Notes under the pieces: model-generated
What the model was told of the DNA's origin: nothing
What the model saw: the letters and a program-made list of their open reading frames with translations, nothing else
The model's database searches: none
In this document: in pieces, positions 8,182 to 15,782 of the stretch
Layout: each line of letters starts with the position of its first letter
How positions within the stretch are numbered: the first letter of the stretch is position 1
Program-made: the position numbers and the translations under genes
Assembly (NCBI GenBank): GCA_036660495.1
Contig: JAVXAN010000001.1
Span: forward strand, 1 to 51,467
DNA: 51,467 nt
Direction of reading: 5' to 3'
Origin: JAVXAN01 sp036660495
Lineage (GTDB): Bacteria; Bacillota_I; Bacilli_A; RF39; UBA660

Positions 8182-8370
8182 GTGTTTAAAAACATTTTAA
8201 AAATAATATTAAAGGTAATTGTTGGTATGCTATTATTGTTTGCGTATAATACTTTTTTATCGTCACTTAATTTAATGATTCCAATTAATTATGTGACTAT
8301 AGCTGTTGTGTCATTACTAGACGTGCCAGGTATTATAGGATTAGTTTTGTTTTTATTATTAAATTATTAA
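8182..8370 (+). CDS. bofA: BofA-like pro-sigma-K processing inhibitor
   Basis: In Bacillus, BofA sits in the membrane around the forespore and holds back the SpoIVFB protease until the forespore signals. This 62-residue protein has two hydrophobic segments (about residues 8-28 and 38-60) and the conserved end LLDVPGIIGLVLFLLLNY, close to the BofA LxGxPG motif. GTG start with GAGGTGA four bases upstream. The position directly after recR matches B. subtilis recR-yaaL-bofA, with yaaL missing. Identification rests on size, topology, the C-terminal motif and context. Confidence 0.82.
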   Translation: MFKNILKIILKVIVGMLLLFAYNTFLSSLNLMIPINYVTIAVVSLLDVPGIIGLVLFLLLNY

Positions 8371-8382
8371 GGAAGTGGAAAA

Positions 8383-9294
8383 ATGATTGATTTATCTGTT
8401 TTAACTCAGCCAATTGCATCGAAAATAATAAATAGAATTCAAAAAAGCAATAATGGAGTTCAGGCGTATATTGTTTCAGGTACTAATGAGGCTGATTTAC
8501 AAAAAGTATCTTTAAATTTAGCAAAAGCATTAATATGCCCAAACAAATGTTCGAAATGTGAAAAATGTAATATTTGTAAAAGAATAGATGAAAACGTTTT
8601 TTCTGAGTTAAAAACTATTTTTCCAGTGAACAATATAATAAAAAAAGAAGAAATAATGAATTTAAGATCAAAATTCCAAACTAGCTCAATTGAATCAAAA
8701 AATCAGGTGTATATTATAAATCATGTTGAATTTCTTGGAGCATCGGCTGCTAACGCAATATTAAAATTTTTAGAAGAACCAGAAAGCAATACAGTTGCAA
8801 TATTTACTACTAGTTGTTTAAGTAGCGTGATGGATACAATTATTTCACGATGTCAAATTATTAAATTAACAAATCATTCTACTGGGAATAAAGAAAAAAA
8901 CATTGTTGATTTCTCATTAGCTTCTCCTGAAATCATTGATATTACAAAGAAATTTTTTGATGCTATCGAAAATAAAAAGCCAGAAGAAAAAATTGTTATT
9001 AAGAAAGAATTTATAAAACTTGTTGGTGATAGAGAAAAATTAAGAAGTTCTCTTAAAATTATGTTATTATTATATAAGGACATGCTTAATTATAAAATTA
9101 ATCAATTTTTTGAATATTTTGAGAATTTTGAAATTATTAGTAAAAAGCATTCAATAAAATCAATTTCCTCGAAGATTAGTTTAATATTAGAATATTTAAA
9201 TAAGCTGGATTCTAACGTTAATTGTAGTTTGTTAATTGATTCAATATGCATAGAAATAGGAGAAATAAATGATGGTAAAAGTAGTAGGAGTTAG
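8383..9294 (+). CDS. holB: DNA polymerase III subunit delta'
   Basis: Clamp-loader subunit paired with DnaX. The protein (303 residues) shows the AAA+ fold with a degenerate nucleotide site, a cysteine cluster at about residues 47-61 (CPNKCSKCEKCNICK), the strand NQVYIINHVEFLGASAANAILKFLEEP, and the SRC motif, which are family hallmarks. RBS AAGGAAG lies upstream of the ATG. Its 3' end overlaps ricT by about 23 bases, indicating translational coupling. The order bofA-holB-ricT-yabB resembles B. subtilis, where tmk and yaaQ also occur; those are absent here. Confidence 0.93.
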   Translation: MIDLSVLTQPIASKIINRIQKSNNGVQAYIVSGTNEADLQKVSLNLAKALICPNKCSKCEKCNICKRIDENVFSELKTIFPVNNIIKKEEIMNLRSKFQTSSIESKNQVYIINHVEFLGASAANAILKFLEEPESNTVAIFTTSCLSSVMDTIISRCQIIKLTNHSTGNKEKNIVDFSLASPEIIDITKKFFDAIENKKPEEKIVIKKEFIKLVGDREKLRSSLKIMLLLYKDMLNYKINQFFEYFENFEIISKKHSIKSISSKISLILEYLNKLDSNVNCSLLIDSICIEIGEINDGKSSRS

Positions 9295-10072
9295 TTTTGC
9301 AGAAGGAGGAAGAATTTATTATTTTTCTCCTGATAAAAACCAAGTTGAAAAAAGCGAAAACGTTATTGTTGAAACTGAACGTGGCTTACAATATGGACAA
9401 GTTGTACTTGGCGTTGCTGAAATATCAGATGATAAAGTTTTTTTACCATTAAAAAGTGTTATTCGAAAGGCAACTTTTGAAGATAAATTAACTCATGAAA
9501 AAAACATAAGAGATGCTGAAAAGGCTTTGAAATTTGCTCAAGAAGAAGTTGTTAAAGAAAAATTATCAATGAAATTATTTGAAGCATCATATACGTTTGA
9601 TAGAAAAAAGTTAGTTTATAAATTTATTGCAGATGAAAGAGTTGATTTTAGAGAACTTGCTAAGGTATTAGCAAATAAATATCGAACAAGAATAGAACTA
9701 AGACAAATTGGTGTAAGAGATAAAGCAAAGGAAATAGGTGGTTTAGGTCCATGTGGAAGGCCGTTATGTTGTAATGAGTTTTTATATAATTTTGATAGTG
9801 TGTCAATAAACATGGCGAAAAATCAAGGAATAGCATTGAATCCAACAAAAATAAACGGCTCATGTGGAAGACTGTTATGTTGTTTAGGATACGAAGATGA
9901 ATTATATACTGAAAATAAGAAATCATTACCAAAATATGGTGAAATGGTGAGCGTTGAAGGAAAACAAGGCAGGGTTTGTGAACTGAACGTTTTAAAAAAG
10001 ATATATAAAGTTAAAATTAGTGATTCTGAATGTGTTGAAGTTATGGTGGATAAAAATGGAAGTTATAAATGA
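9272..10072 (+). CDS. ricT: PSP1/RicT regulatory iron-sulfur protein
   Basis: RicT (YaaT) is part of the RicAFT complex, which in B. subtilis supports RNase Y-dependent mRNA maturation, competence and sporulation. The cysteine-rich core is clear: GGLGPCGRPLCC (about residues 150-161) and NGSCGRLLCCLGYE (about 190-203), which in RicT carry Fe-S ligands. The PSP1 beta-rich part is YYFSPDKNQVEKSENVIVET. The ATG at 9272 is eight bases from AGGAGA; an adjacent ATG at 9269 is possible. It overlaps holB upstream and yabB downstream by 17 bases. No ricA or ricF is in the window. Confidence 0.92.
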   Translation: MVKVVGVSFAEGGRIYYFSPDKNQVEKSENVIVETERGLQYGQVVLGVAEISDDKVFLPLKSVIRKATFEDKLTHEKNIRDAEKALKFAQEEVVKEKLSMKLFEASYTFDRKKLVYKFIADERVDFRELAKVLANKYRTRIELRQIGVRDKAKEIGGLGPCGRPLCCNEFLYNFDSVSINMAKNQGIALNPTKINGSCGRLLCCLGYEDELYTENKKSLPKYGEMVSVEGKQGRVCELNVLKKIYKVKISDSECVEVMVDKNGSYK

Positions 10073-10778
10073 TTTGTTAAACTGTAGTGGTTTAAAAATT
10101 GTTCAAAATACGGATTGGTTTAACTTCTCTTTAGATTCGGTCTTGTTAGCTAACTTTGTAAAAACAACAAAAAAAACCAGCATAATCGATTTTTGCACTG
10201 GAAATGCACCAGTTTTACTTTTTTTAAGTAATAAGCCAGTAAAAAACTTGGTTGGTATAGAAATTCAAAAAGATGTTTTTGCTTTAGCAAAAAAATCAGT
10301 TAAAATAAATAATTTAGAAAACAAGATAACATTAATTAATGATGATGTTAAAAATGTTTCACAGTTATTTGAAACAGATACTTTTGATTTAATAACATGT
10401 AATCCGCCATATTTCAAGGTTTTACCATCATCTAGCATTAATAAAAATGATGTTAAGTCAATCGCAAGACATGAAATTTTATTGGAGTTAGTCGATATCT
10501 TTAAGGCATCAAAGAAAATATTAAAAAATAATGGTAAGATTGCGATGATACATAGGACTGATCGATTAGTGGATATATTGCTTTTAATGAGGCAAAATAA
10601 CATTGAACCAAAGAGAATTAAATTTATTTATCCTTTTAAAAACTCTGAATCTAATTTAGTTTTGGTAGAAGGTGCAAAGAACGGGAATTCAGGATTAAAA
10701 ATTGAATCTCCAATTGTTGTTCATGAATTAAATGGCGAATATACTTTAGAAGTAATAAAAATTTTAAGTGAAAATTAA
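10056..10778 (+). CDS. yabB: tRNA1(Val) A37 N6-methyltransferase family protein
   Basis: Class I SAM-dependent methyltransferase of the YfiC/TrmN6 type. The SAM loop is IIDFCTGNAPV (about residues 43-53), where the usual DLGTGNG has become DFCTGNA, and the base-flipping motif NPPYF is present at about 115. The start ATG at 10056 follows GGTGGA (10045-10050) inside ricT; the longer frame upstream has no family similarity. The neighbours match B. subtilis yaaT-yabA-yabB, with yabA lost. Substrate is inferred from the family only. Confidence 0.88.
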   Translation: MEVINDLLNCSGLKIVQNTDWFNFSLDSVLLANFVKTTKKTSIIDFCTGNAPVLLFLSNKPVKNLVGIEIQKDVFALAKKSVKINNLENKITLINDDVKNVSQLFETDTFDLITCNPPYFKVLPSSSINKNDVKSIARHEILLELVDIFKASKKILKNNGKIAMIHRTDRLVDILLLMRQNNIEPKRIKFIYPFKNSESNLVLVEGAKNGNSGLKIESPIVVHELNGEYTLEVIKILSEN

Positions 10779-10790
10779 GAGGTGATATTT

Positions 10791-11390
10791 ATGAAACTAG
10801 TAGTAGGTTTAGGAAATCCAGGGAAAAAATACGTTAATACTCATCATAATGTTGGTTTTATGGTACTTGATTCAATTGTTAAGGCTTTAGATTTAGGAGA
10901 ATGGAAACACAAGTTTGGTGGTGATTTTATTGACTGTTTTGTTGGCTTTGACAAGGTTATTTTTTTAAAACCACAAAACTTTATTAATTTATCAGGTGAG
11001 GTAATGATAGAATATGTTAATTTTTTTGATATAAAACTTGATGATATAATAATTATAAGTGATGATTTAGATTTACCATTAGGAAGCATTAAATTAAAAC
11101 TTAAAGGTAGTTCCGGAGGACATAATGGTTTAAAAAACATTGAACAAAATCTTGGTACTAATGAATATAAAAGAATTAAAGTAGGCATATCAAACAACAA
11201 AAATATTGATTCAAAAGATTACGTGCTTTCAAAGTTAAGTGATGAGGAAAAGAAGTTGATAAATCCTGCTCTTAAAAATGCGTCAGATGCGATTTTATCC
11301 TCATTTAGAACTCCGTTTGAGGTGTTAATGAGCAGGTATAATTTAAAAATCAATTCTTCACTACAAAGTTCTGGTGAAAAAAATGTTTGA
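10791..11390 (+). CDS. pth: Peptidyl-tRNA hydrolase
   Basis: Releases tRNA from stalled peptidyl-tRNA. The N-terminus MKLVVGLGNPGKKYVNTHHNVGF holds the family signature and the catalytic His in THHNVGF (about residue 20). PQNFINLSG, the SDDLDLP strand with its active-site Asp, and the SSGGHNGLKNI loop are all present. 199 residues, standard. RBS AGAGGTGAT lies seven bases before the chosen ATG. The end overlaps the mfd start by eight bases, giving a pth-mfd pair as in B. subtilis (where fin, a sporulation anti-sigma factor, sits between; it is absent here). Confidence 0.97.
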   Translation: MKLVVGLGNPGKKYVNTHHNVGFMVLDSIVKALDLGEWKHKFGGDFIDCFVGFDKVIFLKPQNFINLSGEVMIEYVNFFDIKLDDIIIISDDLDLPLGSIKLKLKGSSGGHNGLKNIEQNLGTNEYKRIKVGISNNKNIDSKDYVLSKLSDEEKKLINPALKNASDAILSSFRTPFEVLMSRYNLKINSSLQSSGEKNV

Positions 11391-12237
11391 TAAAATCTTT
11401 ACTCATAAAAACTCTGATTTTGCAACGGAACTATCAGTAATTGGATTAAATAAGAAAGTCCAGGCAGCTTATGTCTGGGATCTTTTTAATGTTATAAAAG
11501 GTAGTATTCTTGTAGTAACTAGCAATTTATACGATGCTAATAATTTATATAAAAGTTTAAACTTTTATTTAAGTGATGTTCTTTTATTTCCAATGGACGA
11601 TTTTTTGGCTAGTGAAGCAATTGCAATTTCACCAGAGTTAATGGCAACAAGAATAGATACTTTAAATGAATTATCCAGTTGTAAAAAAAATCGAATTATA
11701 ATTACTAATTTAATGGGGTACTTAAGATTTTTGCCATCGGTAAGAGTTTGGAATCAGTCAAAAACGATTTTAAAAACGGGTCAATTTATAGATAAAAACA
11801 ATTTAATTCAAAAATTAAGTAAAATTGGATATAAAAAGGAAACAATGGTTACTAAAACCGGAGAATATGCTACTAGAGGATATGTTCTAGATATTTTTCC
11901 TTATGGAAATGACCAACCAGTTCGAATTGAGTTTTTTGATAATGAAATAGAGAAAATTAAAGTGTTTAATTCGGAAACACAACTATCAATTGAAACCATT
12001 ACAAGCATAAAAATAGACCCCTTTACTGAGTTTATAAATGATCAAGATATTATGGATATACCGTGTAGACAAAGTCTATTACCAAGCGTAACAGAAGAAG
12101 TTAGTTCAATTAAAGATTATATTAAAAATGCAAAAGAAGTTTTTATTGATATAAATGATATTAAATTTAGTAACGAAAAAATTTTAGAAGAAGTAATTGA
12201 ATTTAAAAAAACAGATCTTTTTAAAATAGATAATTAA
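11383..12237 (+). CDS. mfd: Transcription-repair coupling factor, N-terminal part
   Basis: First 284 residues of Mfd, the translocase that removes stalled RNA polymerase and recruits UvrA. The segment covers the UvrB-like domain: FPMDDFLASEAIAISPELMATRIDTL, the RIIITNLMGYLRFLP stretch and VTKTGEYATRGYVLDIFP, all typical of D1a/D2/D1b. ATG at 11383 overlaps pth; GGTG at 11373-11376 serves as RBS. An in-frame TAA at 12235-12237 ends it before the RNAP-binding and motor domains. The same frame stays open after this stop into a pentapeptide repeat, so the stop may be a single-base assembly error rather than a true gene end. Confidence 0.85.
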   Translation: MFDKIFTHKNSDFATELSVIGLNKKVQAAYVWDLFNVIKGSILVVTSNLYDANNLYKSLNFYLSDVLLFPMDDFLASEAIAISPELMATRIDTLNELSSCKKNRIIITNLMGYLRFLPSVRVWNQSKTILKTGQFIDKNNLIQKLSKIGYKKETMVTKTGEYATRGYVLDIFPYGNDQPVRIEFFDNEIEKIKVFNSETQLSIETITSIKIDPFTEFINDQDIMDIPCRQSLLPSVTEEVSSIKDYIKNAKEVFIDINDIKFSNEKILEEVIEFKKTDLFKIDN

Positions 12238-12255
12238 ATTTTAAATATTTCACCT

Positions 12256-12345
12256 GATGAAACAAATAATAATGAAACAAATAATAATGAAACAAAGAAA
12301 GATGAAACAAAGAAAGATGAAACAAAGAAAGATGAAACAAAAAAG
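12256..12345 (+). repeat. Six 15-bp tandem repeats inside mfd
   Basis: Six units of (G/A)ATGAAACAAA plus four variable bases run in tandem up to the first scaffold gap. In the mfd N-terminal frame they encode (D/N)ET(N/K)(N/K) pentapeptides. They fall where Mfd has a variable linker between the UvrB-like region and the next domain. The repeat probably caused the assembly break and its true copy number is unknown. Confidence 0.9.
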
Positions 12346-12348
12346 GGT

Positions 12349-12358
12349 NNNNNNNNNN
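12349..12358. other. Assembly gap (10 N)
   Basis: Ten N directly after the tandem repeat; real length unknown. Confidence 0.99.
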
Positions 12359-12677
12359 AATTATATGCATTCACTAAACAAAATTATTTCACAAAATTAT
12401 ATTAATATCCTAGACTTTAATAATTGTAGTATAAAAAGTAAAAACACTGAAACCTACTATACTAAACAGATAGATAATTTTAATGGTAATTTTGAAATAA
12501 TTAATGAATATATTAAAACAAATTTATATAAAAACAAAACCGTTGTTTTATGTTTAAAAAGCAAAAAATTAATAAGTATACTATTAGTAATTTATATAAT
12601 AGTAATAATTTGTATAATATTATTTAAAATATCATTTAATATAAAAGATTTAGATCATATAAGGTCATTAAATTTAA
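12359..12677 (+). CDS. mfd: Mfd middle fragment between two gaps
   Basis: The frame from 12359 is open to the next gap (about 106 residues). Its first ~70 residues fit the Mfd segment between the UvrB-like and RNAP-interaction domains: YINILDFNN, then QIDNFNGNFEIINEYIKTNL and KNKTVVLCLKSKK resemble the family pattern of an F-x-G-x-(hydrophobic)2 helix and a VVF-L strand. After about 12570 the translation turns unusually hydrophobic (a run rich in Ile, Leu and Val), which is not expected for Mfd; the adjacent frame reads NKYTISNLYNSNNLYNII, so a frame error is plausible. Coordinates relative to the other pieces are uncertain. Confidence 0.55.
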
Positions 12678-12687
12678 NNNNNNNNNN
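12678..12687. other. Assembly gap (10 N)
   Basis: Second run of ten N; the coding frame resumes at 12690 on its far side. Confidence 0.99.
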
Positions 12688-12689
12688 AA

Positions 12690-14882
12690 TATGTAATTAC
12701 AAACATTAACAATATATATGAAAAATCATTAAATATTGTTAATTTTAACATGCCAAATGGTTTTGTTATAAATAATTACGTATATATAACCGAAGCAGAG
12801 TTATTTAAAAAAAGTATGTCGACAGCTTATAAAAGTAAGTTTAAGTATGGTTCAAAAATAAGAGATATTAATAAATTAAGAATTGGTGATTACGTTGTTC
12901 ACATAAACCATGGAATAGGTAAATATTTAGGAATTGTAACTTTAACTTCTAATGGATTAAAAAAAGATTATATTTATTTACAATATAAAAATAATGATAA
13001 ATTATATATTCCGGTTGAAAAAATAGAGTTAATAAGTAAATATTCATCAAATGAAGGGATAATGCCAGGGTTAAGTAAATTAGGTGGAACAGAGTGGGAA
13101 AAACAAAAACTTAGAGTTAAGGGAAAGGTAAAGGACATTGCTAAGGAGTTATTAGACTTATCAATTAAGCGATCTTCTCAAGTTGGTTTTTCTTTTATAA
13201 AGGATGATGATGAACAAATAAAGTTTGAATCAGATTTTATTTATGCAGAAACTAAAGATCAGCTTACCGCTACAAATGACATAAAAAAAGATATGGAATC
13301 AATTCATCCGATGGATCGTTTATTATGTGGGGACGTTGGTTATGGAAAGACCGAAGTGGCTTTTAGAGCTATTTTTAAGGCAATTAAATCTGGTAAGCAA
13401 GTAGCTTATTTGTGTCCAACAACAATATTATCAAAGCAGCATTATGAAAACGCTTTGCAACGTTTTTTTGGCTTTGGAATTAATATTGAAGTTTTAAACC
13501 GTTTTGTTTCCGATAAAAAGAAAAAAGAAGTCTTAAAAAATCTTGCAAATGGTCAAATTGATTTAATAATTGGTACACACCGATTATTGAGTAAAGATAT
13601 CGTTTATAAAGATTTAGGATTATTAGTAATTGATGAAGAACAAAGGTTTGGTGTTACTCATAAGGAAAAGATAAAATCATATAAAGCAAATATTGATGTA
13701 TTAACTTTATCAGCAACTCCAATACCAAGGACATTGCAAATGTCTCTTACTGGAATAAGGGGATTGTCTTTAATTGAAACTCCACCTGTTGATAGATATC
13801 CAATTCAAACCTATGTTCTTAGGGAAAACGATCAAGTTATTAAAGACGCTATATATAAAGAATTATCTAGAAATGGACAAGTATTTATACTGAATAATAG
13901 AGTTTCAAAAATGGACTCAGAAATATCAAGAATAAAAAAATTGGTTCCAGAGGCGTTAGTATCGTGTATTCATGGACAAATGAATAAAAGCCAAATTGAA
14001 GAAACTATGGAACGCTTTGTATCAAAAGAATATGATGTTTTAATTTGTACTACAATTATTGAAACGGGTATAGATATTCAAAATGCTAATACCTTGATAG
14101 TAATTGATGCAGATTGTTTTGGATTAAGTCAGTTGTATCAAATAAGAGGAAGAATTGGAAGGGGTCAAAAAATAGGATATGCTTATTTAATGTATAATAA
14201 AAATAAAGAATTAAGTGAAATTGCGGTAAAACGTTTGTCAGCAATTAAAGAATTTACTGAATTAGGAAGTGGTTATGCTTTAGCAGTAAGAGATTTATCA
14301 ATCAGAGGAGCAGGGGATGTTTTAGGAATGGAACAGTCAGGTTTTATTGATACTATTGGTTATGATATGTATATTAAAATATTGAATGAAGAAGTTTCTA
14401 AGTTAAAGGGAGAGAATGTTATAGAAGAAAATACGAGTGAAGAAAAACCTTTTATTCAAGTTGCAACTCATATTGATGATAACTATGCACCAAATGAAGA
14501 AGTAAAAATCGATCTACATAAAAAGATAAATACCATTAAAAATTATGCTGATTTTAATTCTGTTAAAGAGGAAATTAAGGACCGCTTTGGTAAAGTTGAT
14601 GAAGCATTAATTGTTTATATGTTAGAAGAACTATTTCAAGCGTTAGCACCACTAAAGGGAGTTGAAAAAGTAGAACAAAAAGATAAAATAATAACAGTTG
14701 TTTTTTCAAAAGAAAAATCAGCTGTTATTGATGGTCATAAATTATTAATTAATTTATTTAACATAACACCTAATTTTGGTATTAGTTATCTAAAGGATAA
14801 AATTCAAATTACTTTAAAAACAAATAATTTAGATAAACACTTTATGTATTATATAATAGAAATGATTGAAAAAATTGCATAA
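12690..14882 (+). CDS. mfd: Transcription-repair coupling factor, C-terminal part
   Basis: The frame is open from the gap. It begins with the segment before the RNAP-interaction domain (VYITEAELFKK), followed by GDYVVHINHGIGKYLG (CarD-like RNAP-binding module), then the RecG-like motor: LLCGDVGYGKTEVAFRA (Walker A), IDEEQRFGV (DEEQ box), LSATPIPRTLQMS, TTIIETGIDI and QIRGRIGRG (motif VI), and the terminal TRCF domain. This half is complete. Joined with the other pieces the protein would approach the normal ~1150 residues, so I infer a gene intact in the organism but broken in this assembly. An internal ATG at 12750 should not be taken as a real start. Confidence 0.93.
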   Translation, partial: YVITNINNIYEKSLNIVNFNMPNGFVINNYVYITEAELFKKSMSTAYKSKFKYGSKIRDINKLRIGDYVVHINHGIGKYLGIVTLTSNGLKKDYIYLQYKNNDKLYIPVEKIELISKYSSNEGIMPGLSKLGGTEWEKQKLRVKGKVKDIAKELLDLSIKRSSQVGFSFIKDDDEQIKFESDFIYAETKDQLTATNDIKKDMESIHPMDRLLCGDVGYGKTEVAFRAIFKAIKSGKQVAYLCPTTILSKQHYENALQRFFGFGINIEVLNRFVSDKKKKEVLKNLANGQIDLIIGTHRLLSKDIVYKDLGLLVIDEEQRFGVTHKEKIKSYKANIDVLTLSATPIPRTLQMSLTGIRGLSLIETPPVDRYPIQTYVLRENDQVIKDAIYKELSRNGQVFILNNRVSKMDSEISRIKKLVPEALVSCIHGQMNKSQIEETMERFVSKEYDVLICTTIIETGIDIQNANTLIVIDADCFGLSQLYQIRGRIGRGQKIGYAYLMYNKNKELSEIAVKRLSAIKEFTELGSGYALAVRDLSIRGAGDVLGMEQSGFIDTIGYDMYIKILNEEVSKLKGENVIEENTSEEKPFIQVATHIDDNYAPNEEVKIDLHKKINTIKNYADFNSVKEEIKDRFGKVDEALIVYMLEELFQALAPLKGVEKVEQKDKIITVVFSKEKSAVIDGHKLLINLFNITPNFGISYLKDKIQITLKTNNLDKHFMYYIIEMIEKIA

Positions 14883-14895
14883 AAACGCGTATTTT

Positions 14896-14927
14896 ATACA
14901 ATCTAAATAAAGAAAGGGAGATTGTAT
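14896..14927 (+). promoter_or_regulatory. Hairpin covering the spoVT start codon
   Basis: ATACAATCT (14896-14904) pairs perfectly with AGATTGTAT (14919-14927). The loop holds AAAGGG of the Shine-Dalgarno, and the 3' arm holds its last two bases and the first two bases of the ATG. Confidence 0.55.
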
Positions 14928-15453
14928 GAAAACAACGGGAATGATTAGAAGAATAGATGATTTGGGGAGAATTGTAATACCTAAAGAAATTAGAAAAAAT
15001 CTGCATATTAAAGATGGTGAGTCTTTAGAAATTTTTCTAGAAGAAGAAAAAATAGTTTTACAAAAACATTCTATGATTAAACAAGAAAACGTTTTATTTA
15101 ATCATTGTGTAAACGCAATATCATTAAAATTAAAATGTGAAGTTTATGTTACCAATTTAGATAAATTATTGTTTTCATCAGTAAAAAACAAAGAGATAGG
15201 ACAAGGTAAAGAAATAAGTGAGTTTCTAGAAACAATTATAAGCAGACGTGGTTTTTTTAGTGAAACAACAAAAAAAGACATTCAACTTACTGCTAATGAT
15301 AAAACCAGTGGTTACTTTGAAATAAGACCGATATCTCCAAATGGTGATATTGAGGGATTGGTTATTTTTGTCTTTAAAAATCCTTTTGATACTGAATTAA
15401 ATAAACTAATTGATTTTATGGTTATGTTATTACAAACTTTTTTAGAAAAGTAA
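14926..15453 (+). CDS. spoVT: Stage V sporulation protein T, AbrB-type regulator
   Basis: SpoVT is a forespore transcription regulator that modulates sigma-G genes in Bacillus. The N-terminal swapped-hairpin AbrB domain is clear (MIRRIDDLGRIVIPKEIRKNL, about residues 6-25, split as MIRRIDDLGR and IVIPKEIRKNL), followed by a GAF-like domain from about residue 55 to the end. 175 residues, the family length (178 in B. subtilis). AbrB itself is only ~95 residues, so SpoVT fits better. It lies directly after mfd as in B. subtilis. The start codon is in a 9-bp hairpin, suggesting translational control. Confidence 0.93.
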   Translation: MKTTGMIRRIDDLGRIVIPKEIRKNLHIKDGESLEIFLEEEKIVLQKHSMIKQENVLFNHCVNAISLKLKCEVYVTNLDKLLFSSVKNKEIGQGKEISEFLETIISRRGFFSETTKKDIQLTANDKTSGYFEIRPISPNGDIEGLVIFVFKNPFDTELNKLIDFMVMLLQTFLEK

Positions 15454-15496
15454 AATGTAAAATAATGTCTAAAAACGTAGATTGTTGTCAAAAATG

Positions 15497-15525
15497 TTTA
15501 CTGGATATTTAGAATATGTTATATT
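15497..15525 (+). promoter_or_regulatory. Promoter upstream of small membrane protein gene
   Basis: TTTACT (15497-15502) and TATATT (15520-15525) with a 17-base spacer; predicted start near 15532. Confidence 0.5.
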
Positions 15526-15572
15526 CATAATGTTGTAATTGCGGTAGAAAATCATTAGAGAGGAAGAACAAA

Positions 15573-15755
15573 ATGAACCAGAAGGAACTTTTGGAAGTGA
15601 AAAAGAGTTTTATTATAAAAGTTAGTGTGTTTTTATTAATTCTAATTTTTGCCGGCGCTTTTTTTCTTGAAAGTCGTTCGTATTTAGACGCAGTATATTT
15701 TGCGGCCGTATTTATCCTTTTTACAAAGTTTTTAATATTAAAATTATACCAGTAA
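15573..15755 (+). CDS. Small two-helix membrane protein of unknown function
   Basis: 60 residues; I do not recognise a family. A short charged N-terminus (MNQKELLEVKK) is followed by a hydrophobic segment at about residues 13-31, a short loop with ESRS, and a second segment at about 39-57. Both ends would lie on the same side, probably the cytoplasm because of the N-terminal lysines and KLYQ end. AGAGGAAG lies eight bases before the ATG and a plausible promoter lies upstream, so it is likely expressed. The stop codon is inside a terminator hairpin, making it a single-gene unit between spoVT and tatD. Confidence 0.7.
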   Translation: MNQKELLEVKKSFIIKVSVFLLILIFAGAFFLESRSYLDAVYFAAVFILFTKFLILKLYQ

Positions 15756-15772
15756 TATGGTATAATTTTTTT
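15741..15772 (+). terminator. Terminator of the small membrane protein gene
   Basis: AAATTATACC (15741-15750) pairs with GGTATAATTT (15759-15768) around an 8-base loop, followed by T residues. The 3' arm also contains TGGTATAAT (15758-15766), a possible extended -10 for tatD with a leader of only about 10 nt. Confidence 0.7.
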
Positions 15773-15782
15773 GGGTGATTAT

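Noticed and set aside
12256..12348. Tandem 15-bp repeat considered as a CRISPR-like or regulatory array.
   Set aside because: No spacers; it keeps an mfd reading frame and encodes a pentapeptide linker.
12257..12709. A reading frame of about 150 codons crossing both N gaps, starting with MKQIIMKQ repeats.
   Set aside because: It crosses gaps of unknown length and reads the tandem repeat in a different frame from Mfd, so it is an artefact.
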